64,000 nucleotides of DNA from contig CAWHYG010000007.1 in NCBI GenBank assembly GCA_963833505.1, positions 1,550,001-1,614,000 of the forward strand. The letters run 5' to 3'. Below the pieces are notes generated by a model that ran no database searches, was not told the DNA's origin, and saw only the letters and a list, made by a program, of their open reading frames with translations. Below, one piece after another: positions 18,563 to 27,479 of this stretch; the stretch's first letter is position 1; every line of letters begins with the position of its first letter. The DNA is from CAWHYG01 sp963833505 (GTDB lineage: Bacteria > Eisenbacteria > RBG-16-71-46 > CAIMUX01). The translations under genes and the position numbers were made by a program.

Positions 18563-19728
18563 GTCGGGGCGACGGGAAGGGCTTCACCGAAGCCGTTCCC
18601 TGGCAGCTCAAGATCCCGGCCAAGGTGGTCCTTTCGCGCCTGCCGATCCCGGAAAGCCTCCGCCGGCGCCTGCCGATCTTCCGGCACGGCGCGATGCAGG
18701 AGCCGGGCTACGCGCTCCGCATCTTCCGCCGGCACCTGGAGCGGAGCGGGCTTCTCCCGGAACCGTCGCTGCGCGCGCTGGACGAAGCGCTCGGAAGCGT
18801 GGCGGAACCGCAAGAGACACCCAGCGCGCCGCACGAGGCCGCCTCACCGCACGGGACCCGCGACGCCCCGGACGAGGCCGCCTCGCCGCACGGGACCTGC
18901 GGCGCTTCGCCCGTCCCGGCCTCGCGGGAAGGAACCTGCGGCGCGCCGAACGTGGCGCGGCCGTCCGGATCGACCGGTCGTTCCGCACCGCAGACGAAGC
19001 GTGCGGAACCTCCCGTTCGATCGCCCCAGGATCTCACCATCCTCGAGATCGGCCCCGGCGAGGCCGTCACCTCGGCAGTCATCTCCGCGGCGCTGGGGGT
19101 GGGCAGAATCCATCTGGTCGATCGCGGCGCCTTCGCCCGGACGAACCCGGAAGCTCTCCGCGTTCTCTCGGCGCGCCTGCAACGACCGGGACTCCATCCT
19201 CCCGACGTTGCTCCCCAGACCTCCTTCGACCGCGTGCTCTCCCTCTGTCGCGCCCGTTATTACACCGGCGGGCTCGCGTCGCTCCGTGAGCTGCCGGATC
19301 AATCGATCGATTTTCTCTGGTCCAACGCGGTGCTCGAACATATCCGGCTGGAAGAGCTGCGGCCGATGCTGATGGAAACCCGCCGAATCCTCCGGCCGCA
19401 CGGCTGCGCCTCGCACGACGTCGATTTCCGCGATCATCTGGGGGGAGCGCTCAACCACCTGCGCTTCGCTCCCTGCATCTGGGAATGGGACTTCCTGGCG
19501 CGCTCCGGCTTCTACACCAACCGGGTCGGATTCGGGGAAATGTGCGACCGGTTCCGCGCTGCGGGATTCGACGTGGAGGCGCTGGAAGTGAACCGCTGGC
19601 CGGCCCTCCCGACGCCTCGCCGGGCGCTGGCGCCGCCCTTCCGGTCGCGAAGCGATGAAGACCTCCGGATCACCTCGGCCTCGTTCCTTCTTCGCCCGCT
19701 CCCGGGAGCAGGGACCATTCCGTCCTGA
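18559..19728 (+). CDS. SAM-dependent methyltransferase, class I
   Basis: A 389-residue protein read from TTG 18559, whose last three bases overlap the TGA of glyQS (TTGA), an arrangement for translational coupling. It has a Rossmann methyltransferase core: motif I ILEIGPGEAV (about residue 156), acidic LVDRG, and SIDFLWSNAVLEHI with the usual post-motif block RILRPHG. The N-terminal 75 residues with FRHGAMQEPGYALRIFRRHL resemble family members acting near membranes or glycans, but the substrate is unknown. Residues about 80-150 are low complexity, with a 13-residue duplication (EAASPHGT...) from a 39-bp DNA repeat at 18842-18919. That insert is probably a flexible linker. Confidence 0.82.
   Translation: MSRGDGKGFTEAVPWQLKIPAKVVLSRLPIPESLRRRLPIFRHGAMQEPGYALRIFRRHLERSGLLPEPSLRALDEALGSVAEPQETPSAPHEAASPHGTRDAPDEAASPHGTCGASPVPASREGTCGAPNVARPSGSTGRSAPQTKRAEPPVRSPQDLTILEIGPGEAVTSAVISAALGVGRIHLVDRGAFARTNPEALRVLSARLQRPGLHPPDVAPQTSFDRVLSLCRARYYTGGLASLRELPDQSIDFLWSNAVLEHIRLEELRPMLMETRRILRPHGCASHDVDFRDHLGGALNHLRFAPCIWEWDFLARSGFYTNRVGFGEMCDRFRAAGFDVEALEVNRWPALPTPRRALAPPFRSRSDEDLRITSASFLLRPLPGAGTIPS
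18842..18919 (+). repeat. 39-bp in-frame duplication in the methyltransferase gene
   Basis: Two 39-bp units beginning CGAGGCCGCCTC and sharing CCGCACGGGACC stand in tandem and give the peptide repeat EAASPHGTRDAPD / EAASPHGTCGASP. A looser third copy follows. It lies in the disordered segment before the SAM-binding core. Confidence 0.65.
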
Positions 19729-19783
19729 CGAGCGCTTCCGGCCCCGCCGCCGCGGCGGCGATCCTCGTCGCGCCTGGCGTGAG

Positions 19784-19819
19784 AACGGCCGCCGGATCCT
19801 CTCGAATCCGGCGGCCGTT
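19784..19819. terminator. Bidirectional hairpin between convergent genes
   Basis: A 14-bp perfect stem (AACGGCCGCCGGAT 19784-19797 with ATCCGGCGGCCGTT 19806-19819) with an 8-nt loop stands between the convergent methyltransferase and M36 protease genes. There is no clear U-run on either side, so its strength as an intrinsic terminator is uncertain, but its position fits termination for both. Confidence 0.6.
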
Positions 19820-19870
19820 GCGATCAGGTCCGATCATTCGCGAGCCGGCGGCGGCCCGCGGGCAGGGTGA

Positions 19871-22840
19871 TCAGCGGATCACGATCAGGTTCCGCGTCGA
19901 CTCCTGGCCGTTGGCCCGGACGCGGTAGTAGTACACGCCCGAGGGCGCCGGCCGTCCGGCGTCATCCAGCACGTTCCAGGCCGTCGTGTGCAACCCCGCC
20001 GAGACCTGGCCGGGAGACAGGTTCCGGATCATCCGTCCGGCCGCGTCGAAGATCTCGATCGAGACCGGACCCGCCGCCGGCACCGAGTACCGGATGGTCG
20101 TGGTCGAGCGGACCGGGTTGGGTTGGTTCGGTTCCACCGCGAACGCGACCGGAGCAGGGGCGCTCGGGCCCACGCCGACGATCGAGGAGCCGGTGACGCT
20201 GAAGATCGCGTCGTCCACCGCCGCCTCGGTCAGGGACCCGTCGTAGTTCGCGCACTGGAAGCGGAACCGCATGTTGTTGGTGAAGGGAACGACGTCGTTG
20301 GTGATGTAGCCGACGTACTCGTTCCAGGCATTGAGCGTGCCGACCGGTCCGAAGATGTTGACGATGTTGGTCCAGGTGTTCCCGCCGTCGTTGGAGATTC
20401 CGCAGGTCAGCGAGTCGTTGATCACGAACTCGTTGGCGAAGAAGCCCCAGAAGTCGACCTTGGCGGCGCCGGTGGAGGAGGTGAAGTCGTAGATCGGCGA
20501 AAGGGCGGTGGTCCTTCCACCATTCACCGCGTAGTTCGTGAAGTAGCCGTCCCGCCCGTCCGTCACCAGGCAGACGTGGCCGGGGTCCGCGGTGTGATCG
20601 TCCTCGGGTTGCACGACCTCGCCGTTGTCCGGATCCACCTTGCCCTGCGGGTCGACCCGCTCCCAGATCCCGTCCGTGGCGTTGTCCCCGGGGGCGCCGA
20701 ACGTCCAGCCGCGGTCCTGTTCGAAGTCGTCCTGCAGGACCGTCACGGCCGAGCCCACCATGAAGATGAACGAGGCCTTCTTCGGCGCCTCCAGCGGATC
20801 GGTTCCGATCACGCCCGTGCTGGTCCGCGCCCGCAGGTAGTAGGTGATGACCTTGCCGGAGGGCTGCGCCGGAATGTACCCATGGTATTCGTTGGGATTG
20901 CCCGTCGCCGTCATGAGGACGTTCAACCAGGTGTTGCCGTGGTCGATGCTGTAGTAGACGCGGAGGGAGTCGGCCACGAGCGTTCCGCTGTTGACCGCCT
21001 GGATCAGGCTGATCACCTCGTAGGGCGAGGTCGAGCTCGTCTGGTCGGTCAGCGGCGTGTGGGTGAACTTGATGTACTTGGTCAGCGCCGGACAGGGGAT
21101 GTTGTGCGAGCCCCAGGCGTCGCAGATGTCGTACCAGTCGGGCGTCCCGTCGCCCAGGTCGTTGTTGTTGTCGTCCGCCGCCAGCAGCTTGAGCAGGAAG
21201 TTCGGCATCGTGGTCTGCTTGGTCTTCCAGGCGGCGCGGAAGATCTGGTCGTACTTGGCTTTCCCGGCGTCGTAGCCCAGGTCGGCGGTCATGCCGAGGC
21301 GGGTCTTCCACATCGAGCCCATGATGATCTGGCCCAGGCAGTGGACCTCACCGCCGCAGTCCGACCCGGGATACTGCTCGTCGTTCATTCCGTCGCGGAC
21401 GAATCCGGTCCCGTGGTGGATCCCCTGCCCCATGTACCGGTCGTTGGTGATGGTCATGGCCACGCAGTCGGACAGCCCTTCGCCCATCCCCGAGCTGGTC
21501 GGCGGCTGTTGGGGCGAATAGGTGTACTGCGTGATGCCGTGGCCGTATTCGTGCATGACCACGTCGGACATCAGGGCCATGTTCTCGCAGCCGCCTCCGT
21601 CGGCGTAGAAGTTCGTGGCACTGCCGTCCCAGTAGGCGTTGCAGGTTCCCGAGCTGATGTTGATGTTGCAGGGGACGACGTAGTCCATTCCGGTGAAGGT
21701 CGGGTCGACCGCCTTGAGCCAGTCATGGACCCGGTTGATGCTGTAATAGGCGTCCCGCTCCTGCGTCTCTGAGTTGGAATCGTCCCACTGGATCGGCAGA
21801 GGCGTTCCGGCGGTGCCGGTTCCGCTCCAACTGGCGTCGCCGCCGTCCGACCGGTTGACGTTGGTGTAGCTGCCGCGGAGCTGGGACGTCACCGGATAGG
21901 ACTGGTTCTGCGGCACCGGCAGATCCACGTAGCCGTTCTTGTCCGTGTAATAGTTCCCGCTGTTCACGCTGACCCACTCGAACTCCGAGGCGATGTTGGC
22001 GTACGGATCCTGCGCGATGTTCGGGTTGACCTCGGACGAGACCGTGGTCGGAATGTCGAAATCGTCCGCGGCGTTGGTCCGGGTCAGGATCTGCCCGTCG
22101 GACGCGTCCACGTAGGCCCACCAGTCGCCCACCGGCTTCTCGGTGTGGAACCGCACCTCGTAGGCCAGGAAGTAGGTGGGCGCCGACTGCAGGATCATGG
22201 GATAGACCACGAGGCGGGGCGTGGCTTCGAAGCGATCCGTGACCGGATTGAAGGGCATCGACCGGACGGCCGCCTCGCGGGCCTGCTCGACCGAAAGCGC
22301 CGGAACGGTCCCGACGCCGATGCCGGGGTAGTACTCCGAGCCCGCCTCCACGACGAAGCCGTTCTCGAGGAAGAGATCCACGCGCCCGCCGATGACCTCC
22401 ATGCCCTGGTAGGTCTGGCCGAAGATGACTTCCCGATCCTGGCCCAGATCGATGACTTCGGGTGTCCCGAGCCGACCGGATTCGCACTTCAGGACGGAAG
22501 CGGCCTGGGTGACGAATCGGGCCGCCGCGTCCCGGATCGTCGCCACATCCGCCTGGGGATCGACGAGCTTGATGCCCGGCCCGATGATCCCGCTCGGAGT
22601 CCCGAGCTCCTGGCGGTACTGAGCGACGAACCAGCCCTGGCCGCGGCCGGCGACGAAGGCGTCCCAGCCGGGAAGGTCGCGGGAGGCCTCCGCGGGCGTG
22701 AGCTGCTGGTAGATCGGGGCCGCCATGTCCGGGGACACCGGCACCTCGTAGGCATGGCTGGTTCCGGGGAGCACCGCCCAGGCCGGAGAAGCAAGGGCAA
22801 GCCCGAGCCCCGCCAAGAGCAGCAGAGTCCTCTTCAGCAT
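19871..22840 (-). CDS. Secreted zinc metalloprotease (M36/fungalysin-like) with FlgD/Ig-like C-terminus
   Basis: A 989-residue exported protease starting at ATG 22840 behind AAGGAGAA. Residues 1-22 are a signal peptide (MLKRTLLLLAGLGLALASPAWA). An FTP-type propeptide follows (VIFGQTYQGMEVIGGRVDLFLENG). The zinc site is HEYGH at about residues 429-433 with the third ligand in GEGLSD about 25 residues later, the M4/M36 arrangement. After the catalytic domain come beta-sandwich domains and the shared C-terminal module (VEPNQPNPVRSTTTIRYS ... PSGVYYYRVR). The role is probably extracellular protein breakdown. A strong promoter (TTGACG-N17-TAGAAT) lies about 110 bp upstream, divergent from the methionine-pathway gene. 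Confidence 0.9.
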   Translation of the reverse strand: MLKRTLLLLAGLGLALASPAWAVLPGTSHAYEVPVSPDMAAPIYQQLTPAEASRDLPGWDAFVAGRGQGWFVAQYRQELGTPSGIIGPGIKLVDPQADVATIRDAAARFVTQAASVLKCESGRLGTPEVIDLGQDREVIFGQTYQGMEVIGGRVDLFLENGFVVEAGSEYYPGIGVGTVPALSVEQAREAAVRSMPFNPVTDRFEATPRLVVYPMILQSAPTYFLAYEVRFHTEKPVGDWWAYVDASDGQILTRTNAADDFDIPTTVSSEVNPNIAQDPYANIASEFEWVSVNSGNYYTDKNGYVDLPVPQNQSYPVTSQLRGSYTNVNRSDGGDASWSGTGTAGTPLPIQWDDSNSETQERDAYYSINRVHDWLKAVDPTFTGMDYVVPCNINISSGTCNAYWDGSATNFYADGGGCENMALMSDVVMHEYGHGITQYTYSPQQPPTSSGMGEGLSDCVAMTITNDRYMGQGIHHGTGFVRDGMNDEQYPGSDCGGEVHCLGQIIMGSMWKTRLGMTADLGYDAGKAKYDQIFRAAWKTKQTTMPNFLLKLLAADDNNNDLGDGTPDWYDICDAWGSHNIPCPALTKYIKFTHTPLTDQTSSTSPYEVISLIQAVNSGTLVADSLRVYYSIDHGNTWLNVLMTATGNPNEYHGYIPAQPSGKVITYYLRARTSTGVIGTDPLEAPKKASFIFMVGSAVTVLQDDFEQDRGWTFGAPGDNATDGIWERVDPQGKVDPDNGEVVQPEDDHTADPGHVCLVTDGRDGYFTNYAVNGGRTTALSPIYDFTSSTGAAKVDFWGFFANEFVINDSLTCGISNDGGNTWTNIVNIFGPVGTLNAWNEYVGYITNDVVPFTNNMRFRFQCANYDGSLTEAAVDDAIFSVTGSSIVGVGPSAPAPVAFAVEPNQPNPVRSTTTIRYSVPAAGPVSIEIFDAAGRMIRNLSPGQVSAGLHTTAWNVLDDAGRPAPSGVYYYRVRANGQESTRNLIVIR

Positions 22841-22958
22841 TGGATTCTCCTTCATGATGTAGGCCACCTGTTCCGATCCGGCGCACCGAGGAGTGGCCCG
22901 AAACGGAGATGCGTTCCAGGGAAGCGGCAATCGCCTGCCGGCGATCGTAGACGTAGGA

Positions 22959-22987
22959 ATTCTACCGTGATCCGGGCGCGCCGTCAA
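22959..22987 (-). promoter_or_regulatory. Sigma-70-type promoter of the metalloprotease gene
   Basis: On the minus strand TTGACG (22982-22987) and TAGAAT (22959-22964) are 17 bp apart, five of six matches at each box. Predicted start near 22952 gives a leader of about 110 nt. Confidence 0.65.
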
Positions 22988-23051
22988 CCCTTCGCGCGCC
23001 TGTTACCGCAGACACTTGCGGTTCTCACGCCGAAGGGCGTCGGCCCGATTC

Positions 23052-23080
23052 TTGACCGCCCGGGCCGGGCCACCTAGCAT
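23052..23080 (+). promoter_or_regulatory. Sigma-70-type promoter of the HMT/MTHFR gene
   Basis: TTGACC (23052-23057) and TAGCAT (23075-23080) are 17 bp apart, with a predicted start near 23087. The roughly 105-nt leader contains a hairpin (GGGAAC-cggaa-GUUCCC about 23105-23121, extended by AUC/GAU). I looked for SAM, SAH and cobalamin riboswitch cores and found none. Confidence 0.55.
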
Positions 23081-23192
23081 GCAGGGTCGCTCGCGCGAGA
23101 TCAGGGGAACCGGAAGTTCCCGATTGGGACCTCAGCGCCCCGGATGAAGGCGCCGTCCGCACCCTGGACTCGTTCGGCCCGGAGGCTGTTCC

Positions 23193-25106
23193 ATGGCTCC
23201 TTCATCGGACTTCCTGGAGAGGCTGCAGCAGTCGATTCTCGTCTGCGACGGCGCCATGGGAACGATGCTGTATGCGCGCGGCGTCTTCATCAACCGGTGC
23301 TTCGACGAGTTGAACCTCTCCAATCCCTCCCTGGTCCAGGAAATCCATTCGGAGTATCTCCGGGCCGGGGCGGACGTGATCGAGACCAACACCTTCGGCG
23401 CGAACCGATTCAAGCTGATCCGGCACGGGCTCGAGGCCAAGGTGGCTGAGATCAACCACGCGGGGGTCATGAATGCGCGCCGGGCGGTCGACGAAAGCCG
23501 GCACGAGGCCTTCATCGCTGGCTCGGTGGGGCCGCTCGGCAATCCGCTCCAGAGCCTGGATCCCCTGAGTCCGGACGAGATCCGCGGGATCTATCGGGAA
23601 CAGATCGAGGCTTTGATCGAGGCCGGGGTCGACCTCCTCATCCTCGAGACCATGGCCCGCCGCCAGGAGATGGAAGCGGCCCTCATAACGGCCCGCGCCC
23701 TGACCGATCGGCCGATCGTGGCCCAGATGAGCTTCAACGAGGACGGCCGGACCGTGCACGGCGAGGACGCCGGGGACTTGGCGCTGTGGATGAGCGAGCT
23801 GGGCGCCGATGTCGTCGGCTCGAACTGCGCCGTCGGCCCCAAGCCGATGCTGGAATGCCTCGAACGCATGTCGCGGCGGGGAAGCTTCCTGCTTTCGGCC
23901 CAGCCCAACGCCGGAACCCCGCAATGGTTCGAGGGCCGGTTCCTCTATTTTTCCTCGCCCGAATACATGGCGACCTACGCCCGCCGTTTCATCCGTTCGG
24001 CCGGAGTCCGCCTGGTCGGGGGCTGTTGCGGCACGACCCCCCAGCATATCCGGGCGATCAGCGCCGCCGTCCGCGCGCTTTCCCCGTCGCGCATCGAGGT
24101 GTCCGAGGCGGCTCCGCTCGCGCCCGAGATCCAGGTCGAGCCGATTCCGATCGCGGAGCGGACCCGCTTTGCGGCCAAACTGGCCCAGGGCGGCTTTGCG
24201 GTGAGCGTCGAGATTTCTCCGCCCCGCGGCACCGACACAGCGAAGGTCATCGAAGGAGCGCGCCTTCTGGCCGAGGCGGGGGTCGATGCGGTCAACCTCC
24301 CGGACGGCCCGCGGGCGAGCGCCCGGGTGACGCCGATGGCGCTCGGGGTGATTCTCATGCGGGAGGTCGGCATCGAGGTGCTTCTGCACTATTGCTGCCG
24401 CGACCGCAACCTGCTCGGCATGCAGTCCGATCTGCTGGGCGCGCACGTGCTGGGGCTTCGCAATCTGATCGTCATCACGGGGGATCCCCCCAAGTTGGGC
24501 GACTACCCGAATTCGACCGCAGTCTACGACGTGGACTCGATCGGCCTGACCCGGATCGTGGCGCGCCTGAACCGCGGGCAGGACATGGTGGGCAAGCCGC
24601 TCGGCCCTCCCACGTCCTTCCTGATCGGCGTCGGGGTGAATCCGGCCGCCCCCAACCTGGATGAGGAGATCCGGCGGTTCCGGCTCAAGGTGGAAGGAGG
24701 CGCGGACTGCGCCTTCACCCAGCCGGTCTTCGACCTGGAGCGTCTCAGGGTGTTTCTCGATCGGACCGGGGACGTCACCATCCCCGTCCTCATCGGAATC
24801 CTTCCTTTGACCAGCTATCGGAACGCGGAGTTCTATCACAACGAGGTCCCGGGGATGAACATCCCGGAGGACGTGCGCGAACGCATGCGGCTCGCGGCCG
24901 GCGGAGAAGAGAGCCGCCGCACCGGCGTCGCCATCGCGCGCGAGGCCTTGCTGGCCGCGAGGCGGTTCCCGCGGATCCGCGGCGCCTACGTCATGCCGCC
25001 GTTTGGAAAGTACGATCTTGCGCTCGAGGTCCTCGACGACCTCCTTTCTCCCCCGCGACCGTCGCCCTCGGCCGGTCCGATTGACAGCGGATCCCCGGGT
25101 CGCTGA
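23193..25106 (+). CDS. Bifunctional homocysteine S-methyltransferase / 5,10-methylenetetrahydrofolate reductase
   Basis: A 637-residue fusion resembling YitJ of Bacillus. The N-terminal half (about 1-290) is a Zn-dependent homocysteine methyltransferase: CDGAMGT start, GADVIETNTFGAN, zinc-ligand Cys in NCAVGP (about 211) and the Cys pair in GGCCGTTP (about 277-278). The C-terminal half (about 320-610) is an FAD-dependent methylenetetrahydrofolate reductase of the MetF type (SVEISPPRGTD, LIVITGDPPKLGDYP, GADCAFTQPVFD). The enzyme would make methyl-THF and contribute to methionine synthesis or folate one-carbon flow. The methyltransferase half has no B12-binding domain, so it does not itself depend on cobalamin. 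ATG 23193 follows CGGAGG. The next gene starts 14 bp after its stop. Confidence 0.92.
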   Translation: MAPSSDFLERLQQSILVCDGAMGTMLYARGVFINRCFDELNLSNPSLVQEIHSEYLRAGADVIETNTFGANRFKLIRHGLEAKVAEINHAGVMNARRAVDESRHEAFIAGSVGPLGNPLQSLDPLSPDEIRGIYREQIEALIEAGVDLLILETMARRQEMEAALITARALTDRPIVAQMSFNEDGRTVHGEDAGDLALWMSELGADVVGSNCAVGPKPMLECLERMSRRGSFLLSAQPNAGTPQWFEGRFLYFSSPEYMATYARRFIRSAGVRLVGGCCGTTPQHIRAISAAVRALSPSRIEVSEAAPLAPEIQVEPIPIAERTRFAAKLAQGGFAVSVEISPPRGTDTAKVIEGARLLAEAGVDAVNLPDGPRASARVTPMALGVILMREVGIEVLLHYCCRDRNLLGMQSDLLGAHVLGLRNLIVITGDPPKLGDYPNSTAVYDVDSIGLTRIVARLNRGQDMVGKPLGPPTSFLIGVGVNPAAPNLDEEIRRFRLKVEGGADCAFTQPVFDLERLRVFLDRTGDVTIPVLIGILPLTSYRNAEFYHNEVPGMNIPEDVRERMRLAAGGEESRRTGVAIAREALLAARRFPRIRGAYVMPPFGKYDLALEVLDDLLSPPRPSPSAGPIDSGSPGR

Positions 25107-25119
25107 CAATAGACGCACG

Positions 25120-25617
25120 ATGAGAGACGCAGACGGCACCTCGGTGGCGCGCCGGCGCGCGCGCGAGTTCTTCCGCCGGGCCTATCGGGCCCAGACGCGG
25201 GGGGACATCGATGAAGCCATGCGCCTCTATCACGCTTCCATCGAGCTTCATCCCACGGCCGAGGCCTACACGTTTCTCGGCTGGGCGCACTCCTTCCGGA
25301 AGGACTACGAGCAGGCGCTGCGATTCTGCCGCGAGGCGATCGCGGTCGATCCGAACTTCGGGAATCCCTACAACGACATCGGCGCCTACCTGATCGAGAT
25401 GGGACGGTGGTCGGAGGCCGTTCCCTGGCTGAGAGCCGCCACCCGCGCCCGCCGCTACGCCTCCCACCACTTCCCGCACTACAACCTGGGCCGCATCCAC
25501 GAGCGCAGTTTCGAATGGGACCTGGCGGAGTCGGAATACCGTCTGAGTCTCCGGATCGAGCCGCGCTACGAGCTGGCCCGCGCCGCGCTCCGTCGGATCC
25601 AGGTCCAGCGGAACTGA
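25120..25617 (+). CDS. TPR-repeat protein
   Basis: A 165-residue soluble protein starting at ATG 25120, 14 bp after the HMT/MTHFR gene. It consists of tetratricopeptide-type helix pairs: TRGDIDEAMRLYHASIELHPTA, YTFLGWAHSFRKDYEQALRFCREAIAVDPNFGNPYNDIGAYL, and a third in the HYNLGRIHERSFEWDLAESEY region ending LRIEP. Such domains bind other proteins; no partner domain is present. The gene three bases downstream is its most likely functional companion. Confidence 0.82.
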   Translation: MRDADGTSVARRRAREFFRRAYRAQTRGDIDEAMRLYHASIELHPTAEAYTFLGWAHSFRKDYEQALRFCREAIAVDPNFGNPYNDIGAYLIEMGRWSEAVPWLRAATRARRYASHHFPHYNLGRIHERSFEWDLAESEYRLSLRIEPRYELARAALRRIQVQRN

Positions 25618-25620
25618 GGC

Positions 25621-26004
25621 ATGCCGCACGTCGAGCTGGTCGGCCCGCGCGATCTGACCGGCTTCCACCGCCGCTTTCAACCGAGGACCCTGCGCGAGGG
25701 ATCGACCGTGATCAAGGCCTCCGGTTGCTGGCTCAGCCACGACGGAGTCTCGCTCCTCCTGGAGTGCCTGACCGTCGAAGGCTACCTCCGCCAGGGATTC
25801 TTCGTGATGGCCGCGGCGCATCCCGGCGGAATCATGGTCCGGCTGTCGCCCCGGACCTCTCCCGAGAAGACGGACGGAGTCAAACGCTGCGTGGCCTGGG
25901 TCGCGCTCTGGCTGCGCGCCGGCCTTCCCGAGGCGGGGATCGGCTCCACCAATCTCCGCTCCTCTCTCGAGTCTCCCCTTCCGCCCGAAGCCTGCTCCCT
26001 CTGA
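25621..26004 (+). CDS. Hypothetical protein, 127 aa, in operon with TPR gene
   Basis: Starts at ATG 25621 three bases after the TPR stop, so it is almost certainly co-transcribed and coupled. The 127 residues look soluble, with no signal peptide. The middle contains beta-rich hydrophobic segments (GVSLLLECLTVEGYLRQGFFVMAA, then a basic/polar tail). I do not recognise a family. It may be a small ligand-binding or PilZ-like barrel, but this is a guess from composition only. Confidence 0.6.
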   Translation: MPHVELVGPRDLTGFHRRFQPRTLREGSTVIKASGCWLSHDGVSLLLECLTVEGYLRQGFFVMAAAHPGGIMVRLSPRTSPEKTDGVKRCVAWVALWLRAGLPEAGIGSTNLRSSLESPLPPEACSL

Positions 26005-26168
26005 GATGCAATCCGGGCTCAGCAGTCCGGGTTGGGCGTCTTCGAGGCCAGCGGCGCGTTTACGTCGGCCGTGGGTCCGTTGAAGCGGGCGCGCCGCCGC
26101 GCCGGGCGCACTTCCGCCCGCGAAACGGCCCCCCGTGCTCCCGAAAATCCTGAACAGCTCCCGCGCGC

Positions 26169-26197
26169 TTGACAGAACCCGATGTGTCATCTAGCCT
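26169..26197 (+). promoter_or_regulatory. Promoter of the duplicated-domain exported protein
   Basis: A perfect TTGACA (26169-26174) with a 17-bp spacer and a weaker TAGCCT (26192-26197). Predicted start near 26204, about 78 nt before ATG 26282, which has a near-ideal AAGGAGGAG site. Confidence 0.5.
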
Positions 26198-26281
26198 TAA
26201 GGAGGGATCGTCGGGACCCTTTGATCCGAAAACACCGACCCGTACCCGGGTCAGCTGTATCAGACACCCAAGGAGGAGATC

Positions 26282-27379
26282 ATGCGCCCACGTCATGTTG
26301 GGTGGATGGCCGTGTTGGTCCTCATCTTCGCGGCTGCGCCCGCCTACGCCACATTCCATTTCACCTTCGAGTGCGGCTCGGATCGCTCCGATGTGGTCGC
26401 AGCCGGCGTCTCGCACACGTTCAGGGCTCCGATCCGCGACGTGAGCCCGGGAAACCACTACGTCTACGTGAGATTCACGCCTCACCTGCCTTCGGGCTGG
26501 TCCGCCCAGTACTGCCAGGTGTCGACCGGCACCTGCTACTACGACGACGAGATGCTCAAGCTGACCGCCGGGGTGAACGACACCTTGACCATCGACGTGT
26601 ATCCGACGTCGACTCCCGGGATCGGCGGCGTGGAGATCGCCATCATTTCCGAGGATGATCCCTACGAGATCTCCCATTGCGACTATGCGCTGTACGCCGG
26701 CGTCCAGCCTCAGAACGTCGACTACAGCGTGAACTGCTCGAACAACACGGATTGGCTGACCCAGGGGACTTCGGTCACGTTCGACATGCCGATCAAGAAC
26801 CTGACCGCGATCGGGGATTCGCTGCTCGTCACCCTCCATCCCGACATCCCCGACACCTGGTTCACACAGTTCTGCCAGGTGTCGACCGGCACGTGCTATC
26901 CCGATTCCGGAGTCATCCCGCTGCCGGCCAACTTCGCCGACGACCTCCAGGTCGACTTCTACATGTTCAGCGCGCCGCCGGCGTCAGGCTCGCTCGACGT
27001 GGACATCCACTCCCGCAAGAACCCGGTCCTGGCGAACTACTGCCACTACGTCGTCTATCTGGGCGATTACCCCGGGGCGGTTCCAAACGACAACCGGGTG
27101 GGCGCATTCAAGGCCTCGTGGGCCGAACCGAATCCCTTCACCAACGACACCAGGCTGCAGCTCGTGCTGCCAGAGGCGAGCCGCGCGTCCCTCAGCATCT
27201 ACGGCGCCGACGGGCGCGTGGTCCGGAGCATGCCCGAGGTCGCCCTGCCGGCCGGGACCGCCACGTTCCGTTGGAACGGCCGGAGCGACGCCGGGGCGCT
27301 CGTCCCCTCGGGGATCTACTTCTACAGATTCCAAACCGGCCTGGGCGAGATTCGGGGCACGATCGTCCGAGCCCGTTAG
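26282..27379 (+). CDS. Secreted protein with two internal repeats and FlgD/Ig-like C-terminus
   Basis: A 365-residue exported protein, ATG 26282 behind AAGGAGGAG. Signal peptide MAVLVLIFAAAPAYA, then two copies of a domain of about 120 residues. Each holds an identical CQVSTGTCY core preceded by a proline-rich loop, followed by a paired Cys. The nucleotide repeat is still visible (positions about 26506-26535 and 26866-26895, exactly 360 bp apart), pointing to a fairly recent duplication or selection on that loop. Four spaced cysteines per unit suggest disulphides, so periplasmic or extracellular folding. It ends in the shared module (WAEPNPFTNDTRLQL ... PSGIYFYRF). Function unknown. Confidence 0.8.
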   Translation: MRPRHVGWMAVLVLIFAAAPAYATFHFTFECGSDRSDVVAAGVSHTFRAPIRDVSPGNHYVYVRFTPHLPSGWSAQYCQVSTGTCYYDDEMLKLTAGVNDTLTIDVYPTSTPGIGGVEIAIISEDDPYEISHCDYALYAGVQPQNVDYSVNCSNNTDWLTQGTSVTFDMPIKNLTAIGDSLLVTLHPDIPDTWFTQFCQVSTGTCYPDSGVIPLPANFADDLQVDFYMFSAPPASGSLDVDIHSRKNPVLANYCHYVVYLGDYPGAVPNDNRVGAFKASWAEPNPFTNDTRLQLVLPEASRASLSIYGADGRVVRSMPEVALPAGTATFRWNGRSDAGALVPSGIYFYRFQTGLGEIRGTIVRAR

Positions 27380-27446
27380 ACGATCGCTTCAGCCCGGGCT
27401 AGATCGAGCGCCCGGCTCGATCGCCCGCGCCGGAATGGCGGCGAAA

Positions 27447-27479
27447 AAGGAAAGGGGGCCCGGAAGGCCCCCTTTCCTT
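27447..27479. terminator. Strong bidirectional intrinsic terminator
   Basis: A 14-bp perfect stem (AAGGAAAGGGGGCC 27447-27460 with GGCCCCCTTTCCTT 27466-27479) and a 5-nt loop lie between the convergent exported-protein gene and the slipin gene. An A-run precedes it and a T-rich stretch follows, so it can terminate transcription from both sides. Confidence 0.85.
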
